From positions 2,294,001 to 2,358,000 of the forward strand of contig CM070506.1 of assembly GCA_036346375.1 (NCBI GenBank): a stretch of 64,000 nucleotides of DNA, read 5' to 3'. Under the pieces are notes generated by a model. That model was given only the letters and a program-made list of their open reading frames with translations. It was not told the origin of the DNA and did no database searches. The DNA comes from Guadua angustifolia (Eukaryota; Streptophyta; Magnoliopsida; Poales; Poaceae). A program made the position numbers and the translations under genes. This document shows, piece after piece, positions 1 through 11,189 of this stretch (positions within the stretch are counted from its first letter, which is position 1; every line of letters begins with the position of its first letter).

Positions 1-194
1 TTAGTAATTTATTAGTATATTCAACTTTTGATGCATTTTTTATTTATTTTCAGCGCTAGCTTTGTGTTCATACCATGTCATCAAGAAGGTATCCATCCGT
101 AGCGTAAAAAGGAAGAGGAAAACATGCGATGACTTCATAGAATCACGAGAGAGGAGCTTTTGAAAAATTTCTCAAGAGTAATACTAGTGCTCGA

Positions 195-1911
195 TTTAAC
201 CCAAATAATGAGTTGGCGATAGGTGCGTGGAGGAAGAGGAACCAACTAATGGGAATTCTGAAGAAGAAGAAAATACTGACATCAACGTCGATGATAACAA
301 TGTAAGTGGCTCTGAGAATATAGCTAATTCATCAGGTGCACAGGCACAATCTGCTAGCGTTGATGAACAACCGGTTTATACTGCTGATATTTATGATCCA
401 AGAAATTGGGATAATCTTGATAATAAAGCAAGAGACATATTAGTTGAGAAAGGGCCTATAAGAGAGCAAGGTATTGAATTCCCTCTAGATGATGCCTCAA
501 GACATTTTTCATATGCTCATTATTATAGAAAATTAAGCAATGGAGAGGTACATGATAGAAAATGGCTAGTTTATTCAAAGCATGTTGACAAGGTTTTTTG
601 CTTCTGTTGTAAGATCTTTAAGTCTAGCACTAACAAGAGTCCGAGTTCCTTAGCACATGATGGATATAGAAATTGGAGGCATATTAGTGAGAAGCTTAGA
701 GAACATGAAAATAGTGTTGAGCATATTAGTAATATGAACAAGTGGAATGAATTGAGAATTAGACTGCAGAAAGAGGAAACTATTGACAAAGACCTCTGTA
801 TAAATCACAAAGGAGAAGGAACGCTTGAGGCAAGTTTTGTTAAGAATAATAGCAATTGTGAAATTTCTTGGTAAACGTAATTTGGCTTTTTAGAGGAAGC
901 GTTGGAGCGCTTTTACAATGATAGTAATGGTAATTTCTTAGCTTGTGTTGAGATGATTGCGAATTTGACTTGGTAATGCAAGACCATCTTAGACATGTGC
1001 GTAAGAAAGAAATTCATTATCATTATCTCACCATAAAATTAATGAGTTGATATCACTTTTGGCTTCGATATTACATGTTCTATTATAAAGGTTGTTAAAG
1101 AGGCCAAGTATTTCTATTATCCTAGATTGTACCACGATGTTAGTCATCAAGAACAAATGACATTATTAGTTCGTTGTGTTAATTTGTCCGATGGAAAGAT
1201 AAGTATTGAGGAGTACTTTTGGGGTTCTTGAAGGTGGATGACACATCCGGGTTTGGGGCTTTTTAATGTATTGCTTGATGCTATGAAGTCCTTTGGCCTA
1301 AATATTAATGATATAAGGGTCAAGGCTATGACAATGGTTCCAATATGAAAGGAAAACACCAAGGGGTACAAAACGGTTAATTGATATCAATCCAAGAGCA
1401 TTGTATATGCTATGTGCTTGCCATAGTCTCAATCTTACTTTTGTGATATGGCAAAATCTTGTGGAAAGTCAAGTTTCATTTTTGGAATTGTTCAACAAGA
1501 TATATGTATTATTTGGTCGGTTCTACAAAAAGGTGGAATGTTTTGCTTAAACATGTTCCTAGTTTAACTGTGAAATCATTGTCAAATACTTTCGGTGGGA
1601 GAGTCGAATCAAAAGTGTTACAGCAATAAGATATCAAGCAATCGAGATAAGGTCACTTTGTCTCGAAGTTACGCCATGCTTCGACATTGAACCTAAGGAC
1701 AAAAGTGATGCAAAAATTTATTTGATGCACTTGGCGACTTTGAGTTTCTACTTGGTATGGTTATCCGGCATGATGTTTTATTTCTTTGTAAATAAAGTGA
1801 GTAAAAAGTGCAATCGCCACCATGTGCATTGAATCTACTTTGAAGCAAATACAAGGTATAATGGAATACTTTGATAAGCTGCAAATGAGGGGTTTTCTTC
1901 TTGTCCTAACA
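195..1911 (+). pseudogene. Decayed hAT-superfamily transposase (TTF-type zinc finger, ZMYM1-like)
   Basis: An open stretch at 227-874 (215 codons) has an acidic Asn/Glu-rich N-terminus, then a TTF-type zinc-finger region (about residues 80-180) with FCFCCKIF, the pair SLAHDGYRNW and a distal HENSVEH, matching plant TTF/ZMYM1-like hAT transposases. Downstream, in shifted frames, the DNA still reads like the DUF4371 region: HLRHVRKKE near 990, a GQGYDNGSNMKG-like stretch near 1310-1350, CACHSLNLT near 1415, and RWESRIKSVTAIRYQA near 1590-1635. Several stops and frameshifts separate these blocks, so no full protein can be made. The 3' end, including the hAT C-terminal dimerisation domain, is lost in or beyond the N gap at 1912. 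The family call rests on motif recognition; element ends were not found. Confidence 0.75.
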
Positions 1912-2011
1912 NNNNNNNNNNNNNNNNNNNNNNNNNNNNNNNNNNNNNNNNNNNNNNNNNNNNNNNNNNNNNNNNNNNNNNNNNNNNNNNNNNNNNNNNN
2001 NNNNNNNNNNN
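1912..2011. other. Assembly gap of exactly 100 N
   Basis: Positions 1912-2011 are 100 consecutive N, the conventional placeholder for a gap of unknown size. Any reading frame crossing it is an artefact. True distance between the hAT remnant on the left and the sequence on the right is unknown. Confidence 0.99.
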
Positions 2012-2997
2012 TGTGGCATGTTGGAACGACCTTCTGCAGGGTCACGAACCTCTCATTATCTTGGACCTTCATCTCTGCATATACATATATGGAAAATACA
2101 AAGTCCAAGCTACGTGAAAAACGAAGTTACACAGAAAAATGCATTTGATCAATATATAGAAGTTATGAGGTATCCTCTAAGTGTTACTACCTTTCTTTGT
2201 TAGGCTCTGTGTTTCTAAATAGTGTGAATGAGATTTTACTGCTAAATGAATATCAATTTATTGAATATTTTATAAGATTTTACTACTGAATAGACCGCGC
2301 ACTCTCTAGTATAGCAGTAAAAGATATATACACATAGTAAATTAGAATGTATTTGAGAGTAACTTTAAAGTAAATTTATGATATGACTATAATATGCTAC
2401 AGCAAGATTTGATAGTAAAATCTAAAGATGTAATCAGTAATTTGTAGCATATTTGATTTAGCCATACCTGTAACTTTCATCCCCAGGAACAGGATGGACT
2501 GGGCCACCCTGCCGACCGACGGTGCTGGCGTTAAGATGCATGATCGATTTGAAGCTCTGAATGTGCTGGTTGAACGGTATCCGCCCGACCTGCAACACAT
2601 TGCAAAGTCGGTCAGTTCAGGTAGTATTTATTACCATGAAAACTATATGTATGAGTTTTGAAAAATTCTGAAAAGTTACTATATGTAGGGATGTAAACTT
2701 CTATAGCTATGTAAAATTAAAATATCAAACTGAGTCGTATTTCAAAGATCCAAAGCTTTAATTTGTCTGCATTTAGGCGATTCATACTTTGCATCTATTG
2801 TTGTCAACAGACGACGCACATGCATTTGACTACGGACAGTAGAGGAGGGCTCATGAATGCATCTTATCAGCACCGCAGTTGCGGTTTGCAAGTTTGCAAC
2901 ACACGGTTGTTATTTCCCAACGAGTACTTTATGAAATTTTCAACGTCATCTTCCCTGGGTCAATTTATTTATATTTTTCTCTACTTACTCACAAACG

Positions 2998-3000
<3 letters not shown>
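2012..3000. other. Intergenic, with one possible exon-like fragment
   Basis: Mostly AT-rich sequence without a convincing gene. At 2476-2626 a short GC-richer block looks exon-like on the plus strand: it follows a splice-acceptor-like CCCAG, reads open as a peptide containing MDWATLPTDGAG and VLVERYPPDL, and ends near a GTAG. I do not recognise the protein. It may be a host-gene fragment or chance. The rest shows nothing I can name. Confidence 0.3.

Positions 3001-3062
<62 letters not shown>
3001..3062. repeat. (TA)n microsatellite
   Basis: About 60 bp of nearly pure TA dinucleotide. It borders the left side of a small non-coding element at 3063-3373, and a matching TA tract closes that element on its right. 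Confidence 0.95.
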
Positions 3063-3064
<2 letters not shown>

Positions 3065-3372
3065 TAGTTCAATGCCCGTCGTTGCTACTGAAAAAATAAA
3101 ATTAATAACGGAACATAAAAGTCAAGCAATAAAAGAAAATTGTGCTACAAGATCAAACATCTATTTCTCCCGATTACAGAGGAGCGGGAACACACCGAGA
3201 TGGACTCGCAGATGGGGCGGTTGTCGTGTTCGTGGAGAAGTCGGGAGGTGAGCATATCGTGAGGAACGGAGTGAAAACAGCTTAGGTTTTTTCCGTCTGT
3301 GGTTTTTTTCACGGTTTAGACGTGAGTTGTTGGTGGAGAATGGACGATCACCACCAACTTTTAATTAGAGTA

Positions 3373-3373
<1 letters not shown>
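3063..3373. mobile_element. Small non-coding element between two (TA)n tracts (Micron-like)
   Basis: A 311-bp segment sits exactly between two long TA microsatellites. It begins CTAGTTCAATGCCCGTCGTT, a motif I associate with very common short repeats in grass genomes, and ends TTAATTAGAGTAGTATA. It has no coding capacity. The arrangement resembles the rice Micron family, described as a microsatellite-targeting element flanked by (TA)n. Assignment is by arrangement only; no sequence comparison was possible. Confidence 0.45.

Positions 3374-3422
<49 letters not shown>
3374..3422. repeat. (TA)n microsatellite at left edge of the MULE
   Basis: About 48 bp of TA repeats directly abut the left terminal inverted repeat of the Mutator-like element. 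The element's right terminus at 8760 also abuts TA repeats, so any 9-bp target-site duplication is hidden in the tract. Confidence 0.95.
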
Positions 3423-3426
<4 letters not shown>

Positions 3427-3770
3427 TTATTCTTTCGTCACCTTGCAGCACAAAGACGCTGGTGCTTTTGCCGCTCCACCGTTGATGGGCTGAGAAAGAC
3501 GCCGATCTAAGCCGTGCGCAGGCCATCGCTCTCCATCGCGTGTGACCAGCTTCGGCTCCCGCTCTCCATCACGCGCCTCTCCAATTCACCGCGCGCCTCT
3601 CCATTTCCTCGTCGCATCATCATGTTCCTCGCCCGCTCTCCATCGTGGCGTTTCCTGTTTCCCCTCACGCTGGCAGTCGGCCCCATCCCCAAATCCGTCT
3701 CACCTCAGTCATCAACCGCTTCTTCTTCCCACCCTAGCTGCGTGGAGAGTGCACATCGGTAGAGAATATT
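3423..3770 (+). repeat. Left terminal inverted repeat of the MULE
   Basis: The outer 140 bp match the reverse complement of 8618-8760 with scattered substitutions and indels. Beyond that, both arms are GC-rich and contain CTCTCCA-type repeats but align less well. The arm is non-coding; open frames here come from GC richness. Confidence 0.8.
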
Positions 3771-4044
3771 AGCCGCTCATTGATATTCCGGCCGCGTCGA
3801 TGGAGAGGGCTAGCCAAACCGGTTGACAGGGCCACAGATGGTCTTCCCACTGGTGGTGACGTGAATGCCCTATAACCATGATGGCAGTAACACCATTATC
3901 AGCTACTTACCTAGAGGAGTCAACAACACAAATATTTGAATTACAGGTATGAATTACAATTAGATGTACATGTATTGGTAGTACCTTTGTTCCAACAATC
4001 ACTAAATGATGAATTTCTAACTTATAAAAGGATATTGCTGATCC

Positions 4045-6245
4045 CTACACCGAATGGAGGAAGATATTCTTAGTGATGGCGAAGATAATCTGCGACAAGC
4101 CATATGTTGGGCAAGAATTTATTTCTAAAGATGAGGCTTATATTTTCTATAATAAGTATGCTAAAAGAGTTGGTTTTAGTGTTCGAAAAGCAAGCCAAAC
4201 AAAATCAAGAAATGTGGTGACATCTGCTAGGTTTACTCAGTAGTAAAGAGGGTATATCTCGAGCAACAAAAAAATCGAGATGTCACTGCATGAATGCAAG
4301 TGTTGAAAAAGCCCTAAAAATTGAAGTCCATCACAAGAATTGGGTGTAAGGCTTCATGTAGGGTGAGGCGCACGAAAGCCGGCATGTGGCAAGTAAGTGT
4401 ATTTGAGGAGAAACATAACCATCCTTTAGTAATCTCTCCATCCAAGAAGCGCAATCTAAGGTCACATCGGTGCATAACCGAGGAGGACATGAGTATGATT
4501 CATGATTTAAGCACCCAAGGAGTGGAACCATCAAAGATTTATGAGTACATAGGTTCTAAGCATGGCGGTAAGGAAAATTTAAGGTTGACAAAGAAGGATA
4601 TAAGCAATGTGATTTCAAAGAAAAATCGACAACTAGATGGATGTGATGTTGAGACTACCCTAATACATTTCCGGAAAAAACAGGAAGAAGATCCAGAGTT
4701 CTTCTATGCCATAGATGTTGGAGAAGATGGTGTAGTAACAAACATGTTTTGGGTGGATGGAAGAGGGAGAAGAGCCTACCAAGAATTTGGGGATGTGGTG
4801 ACCTTTGATCGACATATAACACCAACAAGTACAACATGCCATTAGCCCCATTTATTGAGTCAATCACCATAGGCATTCCATTTTTTTGGAATGGCTTTGC
4901 TTAGGCTCGGAGGAAGCTAAGAACTTCGCTTATTATTTAAGACATGGTTGTCCGCTATGTATGAGAAACACCTAATAGCCATTATCACCGGTCAAGATCT
5001 GGCCATGAAAAAGGCAAATTGAAAAAGTTTTACCTCAAACTATACATAGATGTTGTCAATGGCATGTCATGAGGAAGGCAAGAGAGCATTTGGGAGTAAT
5101 ATATGGCCAGAAGACAGGATTTATGGATGAGTTGGGCGTTGTAATTAATCGCAGCAATAATGAAAAAGAGTTTGTCGAGAGGTGGATGTCCATGCTTGAC
5201 AAGTATGACTTGTCGAGTAATAATCATCTAAAGGTTATATTTCAGAAAAGAAGAGTGGGTCCCCGCTTCCAGAACACTTTCTTCTTGACATGTTCACAAC
5301 GCAAGGAGTGAAAGCATGAATGCTATTTTGAAGCTATGGCTTTCAAACCACACATCTATTTATCAATTTGCATGCAAAATTGATAATTTGATAGAAGGCA
5401 TTTGGCAAAGAGAAAATGATGGGGATTTAAAAAGTATGAATGAGATACCACACATTCATAGTCGATACCAAATCGAAGTTGAAGGACGTGAGGTATACAC
5501 TAGATCCGTATTCAAAGTATTTAGGGAGTTAGTACTGAATAGCAATCTTGGAACTGTAAAGGAAGTTAGTAAGGATGTGACTTATGAAGTGCACATTGCA
5601 AGTCATCCATTCATACAAAATTGGGTCCCAGAGAAGCACGTGATAAAGGTGGATATGGCAATCCAAAGTTTTAATTGCAGCTGCAAAGGTTTTGAATTTG
5701 AGGGTCTTCTGTGTTCTCATGCAATGAAGGTAATGCAGTATGTTGGGGTGACCCATCTTCCTTCCAAGTACATATTGAAAAGATGGACTAAAGATGCAAA
5801 TGTGGTGATCAAACGTCCGGTTTGTGAAAGAATTAATGAAGAAAGTGAGTCACAACAATTGAAGGAATATAGGTTTGCATTCTTGAAAGCTGAATTTTTA
5901 GATATAGCGAAGCATGCATCGCAATCTGCCAAGGTATTTGCAAAAATAAAATATGTAGTAGCTAGCTTGAAAGAAGAATTATGTGAAAGGGAAACTGATA
6001 AGGACTTGCATGTAGAAAGCCCAGGCATGAAAACCACTCCAATGCAACAACCTCAATTCTATGATCCACAACAAGCACACTACAAAGGAAAAAGAAAGAA
6101 ACCAACTAGATTTAAACCGCAATGGATGGAAGCATTAAGAAGAGATTGAAGCCTATCAATGAATCAAAGATCAAGAAAAGGAGGACATGCGTACCATTGC
6201 TTGCAACAAGCTGGCCACGACGCAAGAACATGCCCTTGGTAAGTA
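4045..6245 (+). pseudogene. FAR1-related MULE transposase, broken by stops and frameshifts
   Basis: Blocks of a FAR1/FHY3-like, Mutator-derived transposase appear in order. At 4080-4230 is the FAR1 DNA-binding region (PYVGQEFISKDEAYIFYNKY, then RVGFSVRKAS), closed by tandem stops. At 4321-4845 the rest of that domain follows (GCKASC, EEKHNHPLV) with the start of the transposase region (FFYAIDVGEDGVVTNMFWVD). At 5069-5311 is a piece of the MULE domain, and at 5316-6149 a 277-codon frame with a SWIM zinc finger (CSCKGFEFEGLLCSHAMKV, C-x-C-x(n)-C-x-H). A C-terminal zinc knuckle (HCLQQAGHDARTC) lies near 6195-6235. At least three frame breaks separate the blocks, so no functional protein is expected. 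Intact homologues are nuclear DNA-binding proteins. Confidence 0.85.
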
Positions 6246-7739
6246 TTTTTCAAATTTTGAGGGTCAGGAGCAACTAATCATCCTGTGTGATTTCAAATTT
6301 TGAATGCAAGAAAACAAAATTTCTAGCAAAGAAACAAGTGCAAAGGATGCAAGTGAATCAAGCGAAGAAAATGAAGAAGGAAGTCAAGAAGAAGCAAGTG
6401 AAAAGGAAGGAAGTGAACAAGATGGCATGGAGGAAATCTCCGAGTCTGACTGATGACAAAGATGATCAATTTGTTGCAACGCATATGTCTGTCCCCAAGT
6501 GTTTTTGTATTTTGAGGGATATGATGATTGTCATATATTTTGAAGCTCATATATTCTGAAGCTTATGTGTACAGACCACATTTTGATGATGTATATTCTA
6601 AAACTAATATATATGTGTCTAGATGGTTCAGATTCTGCCATGATTTATTTTGTTGCCATGCACAAAATCTGAATGCTTTGGTGAATGAAGGTTCATAAGA
6701 GTTTGTATTGAATGTAGTGTTACTGATCTTAGGCTGAAAGAGAAGGCAACTAGAATTTTCTTGTGTTACAATCCAGAGTAGCTCAGGATAGGCTTGCATA
6801 TTGTCCAGAGTTTCCCTTTTTGAAACTTATTCTGGAGAAGCAGTTGTTTGCTCAAAAATGGAAAGTGCAATGCCTATGAGATGGTCATTACATGGACGCT
6901 GAAGCCGAAATCGCCATGGAGATGCCATGTGCAATGCCCGTGATATGGTCATTACATGGATGCGTAACCAACTTGCATGTAACCATACTCATATTGAAGG
7001 ACCAACTTGCAGAACTGCACTCAGAACTCATATTGCATGTAACCAAATTTCTCCATTAAATCTAATATGTTCAGACATAAAGAAAGACATCATCTCTTGA
7101 TTACAAATTAAAAGACAATACAAATTACAAGCAGATTACATAGAGCATACATCATTGATATACATCTTCAAAAAAAACAGTGAATACTCTTCATCTTCAA
7201 AGAATAATTGAGAAGTTCATCCCACCCAAATTCTTTAGGAGCCGATCCTCGAGAGTTGGCACCTTTGTTCGTATATTTGATCCCAACATCTTAAAAAGAA
7301 GAATCATTTGTGTTTGTAGCTTCCTCTTCGCTTTCTCTTCTACACCACCATCGATATGACCGATCGAGCAAACATGTTGGCTCTAGAAATGTTAGGTTGC
7401 ACAATCGGTTTATAGATGAGGTGCAAGACCCTTGGAACCTCGCTAACAAGGACATTGTTAGAGCACAAGAAGCGAAACTTAAGACTAGGTTTTAATTAAG
7501 CCGTAGATAAGGTAGTCCTACACATACTTAGTTATGACTTTCATAGGATTCACTGCTATTCAAGCCTTAAATAATAGATCAAGTTCGTGAGCGAATGTAT
7601 CGATCAAGATATAACTTAATACACCAACCGAACCAAAGAATGTCAATCAGAACAGGTTCTAAGCATGTAACAATTGAATCACCGACAAAAAATAATCAAT
7701 TGCGAATAACCTGAAATATTAATTCAAACACATGTTTGT
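6246..7739. other. MULE interior without a recognisable gene
   Basis: AT-rich sequence between the transposase remnant and the captured NBS fragment. A short imperfect direct duplication of about 35 bp (GTGCAATGCC..GATATGGTCATTACATGGA type) occurs at 6863-6898 and 6930-6962. A Lys-rich open frame at 6287-6559 follows the transposase and may be its decayed 3' end, or chance. No other gene is supported. Confidence 0.5.
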
Positions 7740-8222
7740 TTGCTTGAGAGGACACTTCTCTTCAACTTGTTGGAAGAAGCCCGAGTTCACCAATTCAAAC
7801 AGATAATCCCGCCTATCTCCTCCAACCTCTTACTTGAATGGCCACCATTCACAAATCCTTGTGCAATCCAAATACCAATCAACTCCTCGCCGTAAATGGA
7901 TAATTGTTGGGGAATATAGAACAATATGAGAAACATTGTTGTAAATGGTAGGGCGCTTTATCATAGCTAAGCTTCAAAGGTGCATGATACCTCTACTAAG
8001 TTGTAGGATTTCCAATCATCTAAAATAAGCGTAAACCTTTTCGATTTGAGCTCCATATGCCCCTTCAAGATCTCCCAAGCTTCAGAAGTCGCTCACTCCT
8101 TCATTCCTTCCTCTTTCTTTAGCGATCCTTCGTGTCTTTCTTGAAAAACAAAGTCTAGCAACTCCTTGTGAGCCTCACTTCGTCAAAGTTGTCAGACACC
8201 CAAACCCATATCCGGTCAAATT
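7740..8222 (-). pseudogene. Captured NB-ARC (NBS-LRR resistance-gene) fragment inside the MULE
   Basis: Read on the minus strand, 8222-8170 gives FDRIWVWVSDNFDEVRLTR, an RNBS-A-like block. 8160-8010 continues with FVFQERHEGS, then AWEILKGHMELKSKRFTLIL ending in an LILDD kinase-2 motif. 7980-7760 gives LKLSYDKAPYHLQQCFSYCS, then IFPNNYPFTA and EELIGIWIAQGFV, which is the RNBS-D region of non-TIR plant NLRs, and on to YLFELVNSGFFQQVE. The RNBS-B/GLPL segment that should separate kinase-2 from RNBS-D is missing, and one-base indels break the frame, so the fragment is non-functional. Its position between the TIRs of a MULE indicates host-gene capture (Pack-MULE-like behaviour). Confidence 0.85.
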
Positions 8223-8299
8223 GACTTTTCACTATTGAATCATTGTATACAAGATTGATCAAGAACCACAACATCATCAGAAGCTGCTGTGGAAGACAC

Positions 8300-8760
8300 T
8301 ACTCCTAACAAAGATGTGTTTGAAGTGGAGGAGGAGACGCAAGATCGGCATACCGGGACAAAGCGGCGAGCTTGACCGGCAACTAGGGTTTCGCTTATCA
8401 CCCGGCGGCGTGGTGGAGACACGCGATGGAGAGAGCGCGACAGCTTAAAACGGCGGCTAGGGTCGCCAATCATCCGCGCGCCGCCAGTGGAGACGCAGAA
8501 CGGAGAGCGGCGCGGTAGCTTGGAACGGCGTCTAGGGTTTCGCCTATCGCTCGAGCGGTGGACATACGCACGCTGGAGAGCGGCGCGAATTGGGGGAGCA
8601 GGAGTGGGTCTGGGTCCAATCGAGCCGAAGCCGGTCACACGCGATGGAGAGCGATGGCTGCAGTGGCAGCTTAGATCGGCGTCTTTCTCAACAGCATCAA
8701 TCTAGCGGGGCAAGCATCAAGCAGGCTGTGTCTTTGTACTTTGCGGTTAAAAGAATAACT
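8300..8760 (-). repeat. Right terminal inverted repeat region of the MULE
   Basis: GC-rich arm whose outer 140 bp (8618-8760) are the inverse of 3423-3561. It contains the same GAGAAAGACGCCGATCTAAG block on the minus strand. The open frames here are consequences of GC richness. Confidence 0.8.
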
Positions 8761-8875
8761 ATATATATATATACATACACACATACATAGATATACATAC
8801 ATACTATATATATATATGTATGTATGTATGTATATCTATATATCTATGTATATATATGTACATGTATGTAAATAC
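8761..8875. repeat. Compound (TA)/(TATG) microsatellite forming an imperfect palindrome
   Basis: TA repeats, TACA/CATA units, a second TA run, then TATG units and TATATC. The ACATAC-type left half is the reverse complement of the GTATGT-type right half, so single strands could fold on themselves. It abuts the right end of the MULE. Confidence 0.85.
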
Positions 8876-8949
8876 AAACCGATCAACCATTCAATACTCC
8901 ATGCAACTAAACTGTCTTCCAACCGGTAAATAGCTAATAAAAGCTAATT

Positions 8950-10330
8950 CTTGTTTGTACATGTGCTTTTCATGGATTTTTAAAAACACGGGATATGTTG
9001 CCTTTTACTATTCAAAAAATAACATGTTACTAGCTATTACACAAACTATAACTATGCTGAAACAAAGTTTACAAACAGAATCTGATAATTCTATTCATTT
9101 GAGTATAGTAATATCTTGTGTAATAGCGAGTAACATGTTATTTTTTTGGATAGTAAAAGCCAGGATATCCTGTGTGAACCATTCCTACTATGTAAAATCC
9201 ATAAAAACCATGTGTACAAGTTTTTAAAAATTGTCAAAAAAATTACCATACATAGGAGGTAAAATTGTACAATAGTGTAAAATTGAAGACCAAAATCAAC
9301 CTCAGTTGAAAGATATGAAAAAGAAAAAAAATGGTTGAATAGTGTTTTTCACTGTTTAGCATTTTGTCAATTTCATATGTTTCAAATGTGACTGGATTTG
9401 GTCTTCAAATTGACAAGGTTATAGTAGCTTACCTTCTATACGTATGGTAATTTTTGAGAATTTTTCGACATTTATTACAAGCCCCATTGTATAACTAAAT
9501 TCTTGTTCATGAAAACCATACGTAAAAGATTTCAAAAATTCTAAAAATTACCATATGTAGGGAGATGAGATTCTACAACCCTACAAAATTTGAAGACTAA
9601 AATCAATATCAATTGAAAGATATAAGAAAGATAAATTGAGTTGAATACTAACTAATTTTTCACTAATTAGCACTTTGTCAATTTCATATCTTTTAAATGA
9701 TATTGAGTTTAGTGTTTAAATTTTATAGGGTTGTAGAAGCTTACCTACCCTACAAATGGCAATTTTTTGAGAATTTTTGAAATAATTTACTGCAGAGCCG
9801 ACAAATAGAACTAATTCTTGTTTTAATAGTTTACTTTCTTTCAGTATAATAAGATCTTGAGTAATATCAAAGAAAATATTTTTTCTGGATAGTAAGAGGC
9901 AATATATCTTGGGTAAATAATTTTATCATGTAAAATCTATAAAAACCATATATACAAGTTTTCAAAAATTCTCAAAAAAATTACCATACGTAGGAGAAGT
10001 AGGATTCTACAATCTAGTAAAATTTGAAGACCAAAATCAATCTCAGCTGAAAGACATGACAAAGAAAATTTTAGTTGAATATGATTTTTCACTGTTTAAA
10101 ATTTTATAAGTTCGTAGAAATTCACTTCCTCTACTTATGATAATTTTTAGAGAATTTTCTAAATATTTTTCTACAAGGCTGACAAATAGAACCAAATTCT
10201 TATTTATGAAAACCACATGTAAGTGTTTTCAAAAATTCTTAAAAAAATTACCATACATAGGAGAGGTGAGATTCTACAAACTCATGAAATTTGAAGATCA
10301 AAATCAATTTCAACTTAAAGTTTATCATAT
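8950..10330. repeat. Array of nested inverted repeats (foldback-like)
   Basis: 8955-9055 is inverted at about 9095-9222, sharing GTGTAATAGC(G/T)AGTAACATG. A second unit at about 9225-9345 (TTACCATACATAGG..GAAGACCAAAATCAA) is inverted at 9360-9475. Related copies follow at about 9525-9650 with 9665-9770, at 9955-10075, and at 10205-10320. The array contains no coding sequence. Such snapback blocks are typical of grass foldback or MITE-like repeats; the family is not identified. Confidence 0.7.
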
Positions 10331-10818
10331 GATCTTTCTCGCCACAAAGGATAGCATGCACGTGTGGCATTGCTCTTGCCCTTCTTCGTGCAACTCGTGC
10401 TTTTACCTGTAACACAAACAATAGCTAATGATTGATCACCCGATGATGAAGATTTGGTGGATTCTTCAAGGACTCTGTCTCTAATAGATATGTAAATATC
10501 TCGTTGATGTTGATAGTGTTTTTTCGATGAGAATATTCATCACCAATTGCTCCCAAGATGGTGGTAGAAATATGCCAATATGATGATCTTGCCATTCTCG
10601 TCAACTTTCTTATCTACACTAGTCAGCTACGTGATAAAGCTTGTTGAAGACATTGAGATGGTCAACGAACCACGTACCTTCCTCCATACGTAACCTATAC
10701 ATTTATCACTTTAGGACCCACCTCTTTGTCAGCGACTTCTCCATATAAAATTCTTCTAAGTCCTTTCATAGTTTATTCAACAAATTCTCCTTAATCACTG
10801 AATACTTTGCCTCATTAG
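10331..10818 (-). pseudogene. Ty1/copia gag fragment, C-terminal part
   Basis: On the minus strand, starting at the hAT insertion point, the DNA reads as copia gag with breaks: NEAKYSVIKENLLNKLWKDL, EEFYMEKSLT, YRLRMEEGT, VDHLNVFNKL, then a Ser/Lys-rich tail. It continues directly from the N-terminal half at 22717-22914, with the 8-bp target duplication between them. Several stops are present. Beyond 10330 the element is lost into the inverted-repeat array, so protease, integrase and RT are absent here. Confidence 0.7.
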
Positions 10819-11189
10819 TAGGGGTGCAATAAGATTGGATAATTTCCGACCAACCGACTCACCAGATGTGTTTTGGATCGGATTCGAATCGATTTTTTGG
10901 ATAGTTTTCGAATTTGGAATCTGTTTTGAATATTTTTTTGGTTTCAGATTTGGATTTGGGACATTGCTATCCGTTGGATCGGGATATTTTGAATATATTT
11001 TCGGATATATCCGTATTCGGATAATCGGATATCCGACCGGTTGCCCTGCAATATACCTTAAACCGGTTAACCAGACCTTAACCCTTTCTAATTCTCCAAC
11101 TCTTGCATCCTGCCTCCAACTCCTGGGCGGCAACTCGACCCCGAGCGATGATTCCCGCCGTCGCCGTCCGTCGGTCTTGCCCCCCTCCC

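Larger units (their letters stand above)
3423..8760 (+). mobile_element. Mutator-like element (MULE) with long TIRs, FAR1-type transposase and captured NBS-LRR fragment
   Basis: The two ends are long imperfect inverted repeats. The left end from about 3425 reads AGTTATTCTTTCG, and the reverse complement of the right end at 8760 reads AGTTATTCTTTTAACC. Both continue through the shared blocks GAGAAAGACGCCGATCTAAG, CCATCGCTCTCCATCGCGTG and GACC(A/G)GCTTCGGCTC. Inside are a decayed FAR1/MULE transposase (plus strand, about 4045-6240) and a minus-strand NB-ARC fragment (7740-8222). Both termini lie against TA microsatellites. Length is about 5.3 kb. The transposase is broken, so this copy cannot mobilise itself. 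Confidence 0.85.

Noticed and set aside
2763..3251. 162-codon frame crossing the (TA)n tract
   Set aside because: The frame is held open by a run of Ile-Tyr from TA repeats and has no homology.
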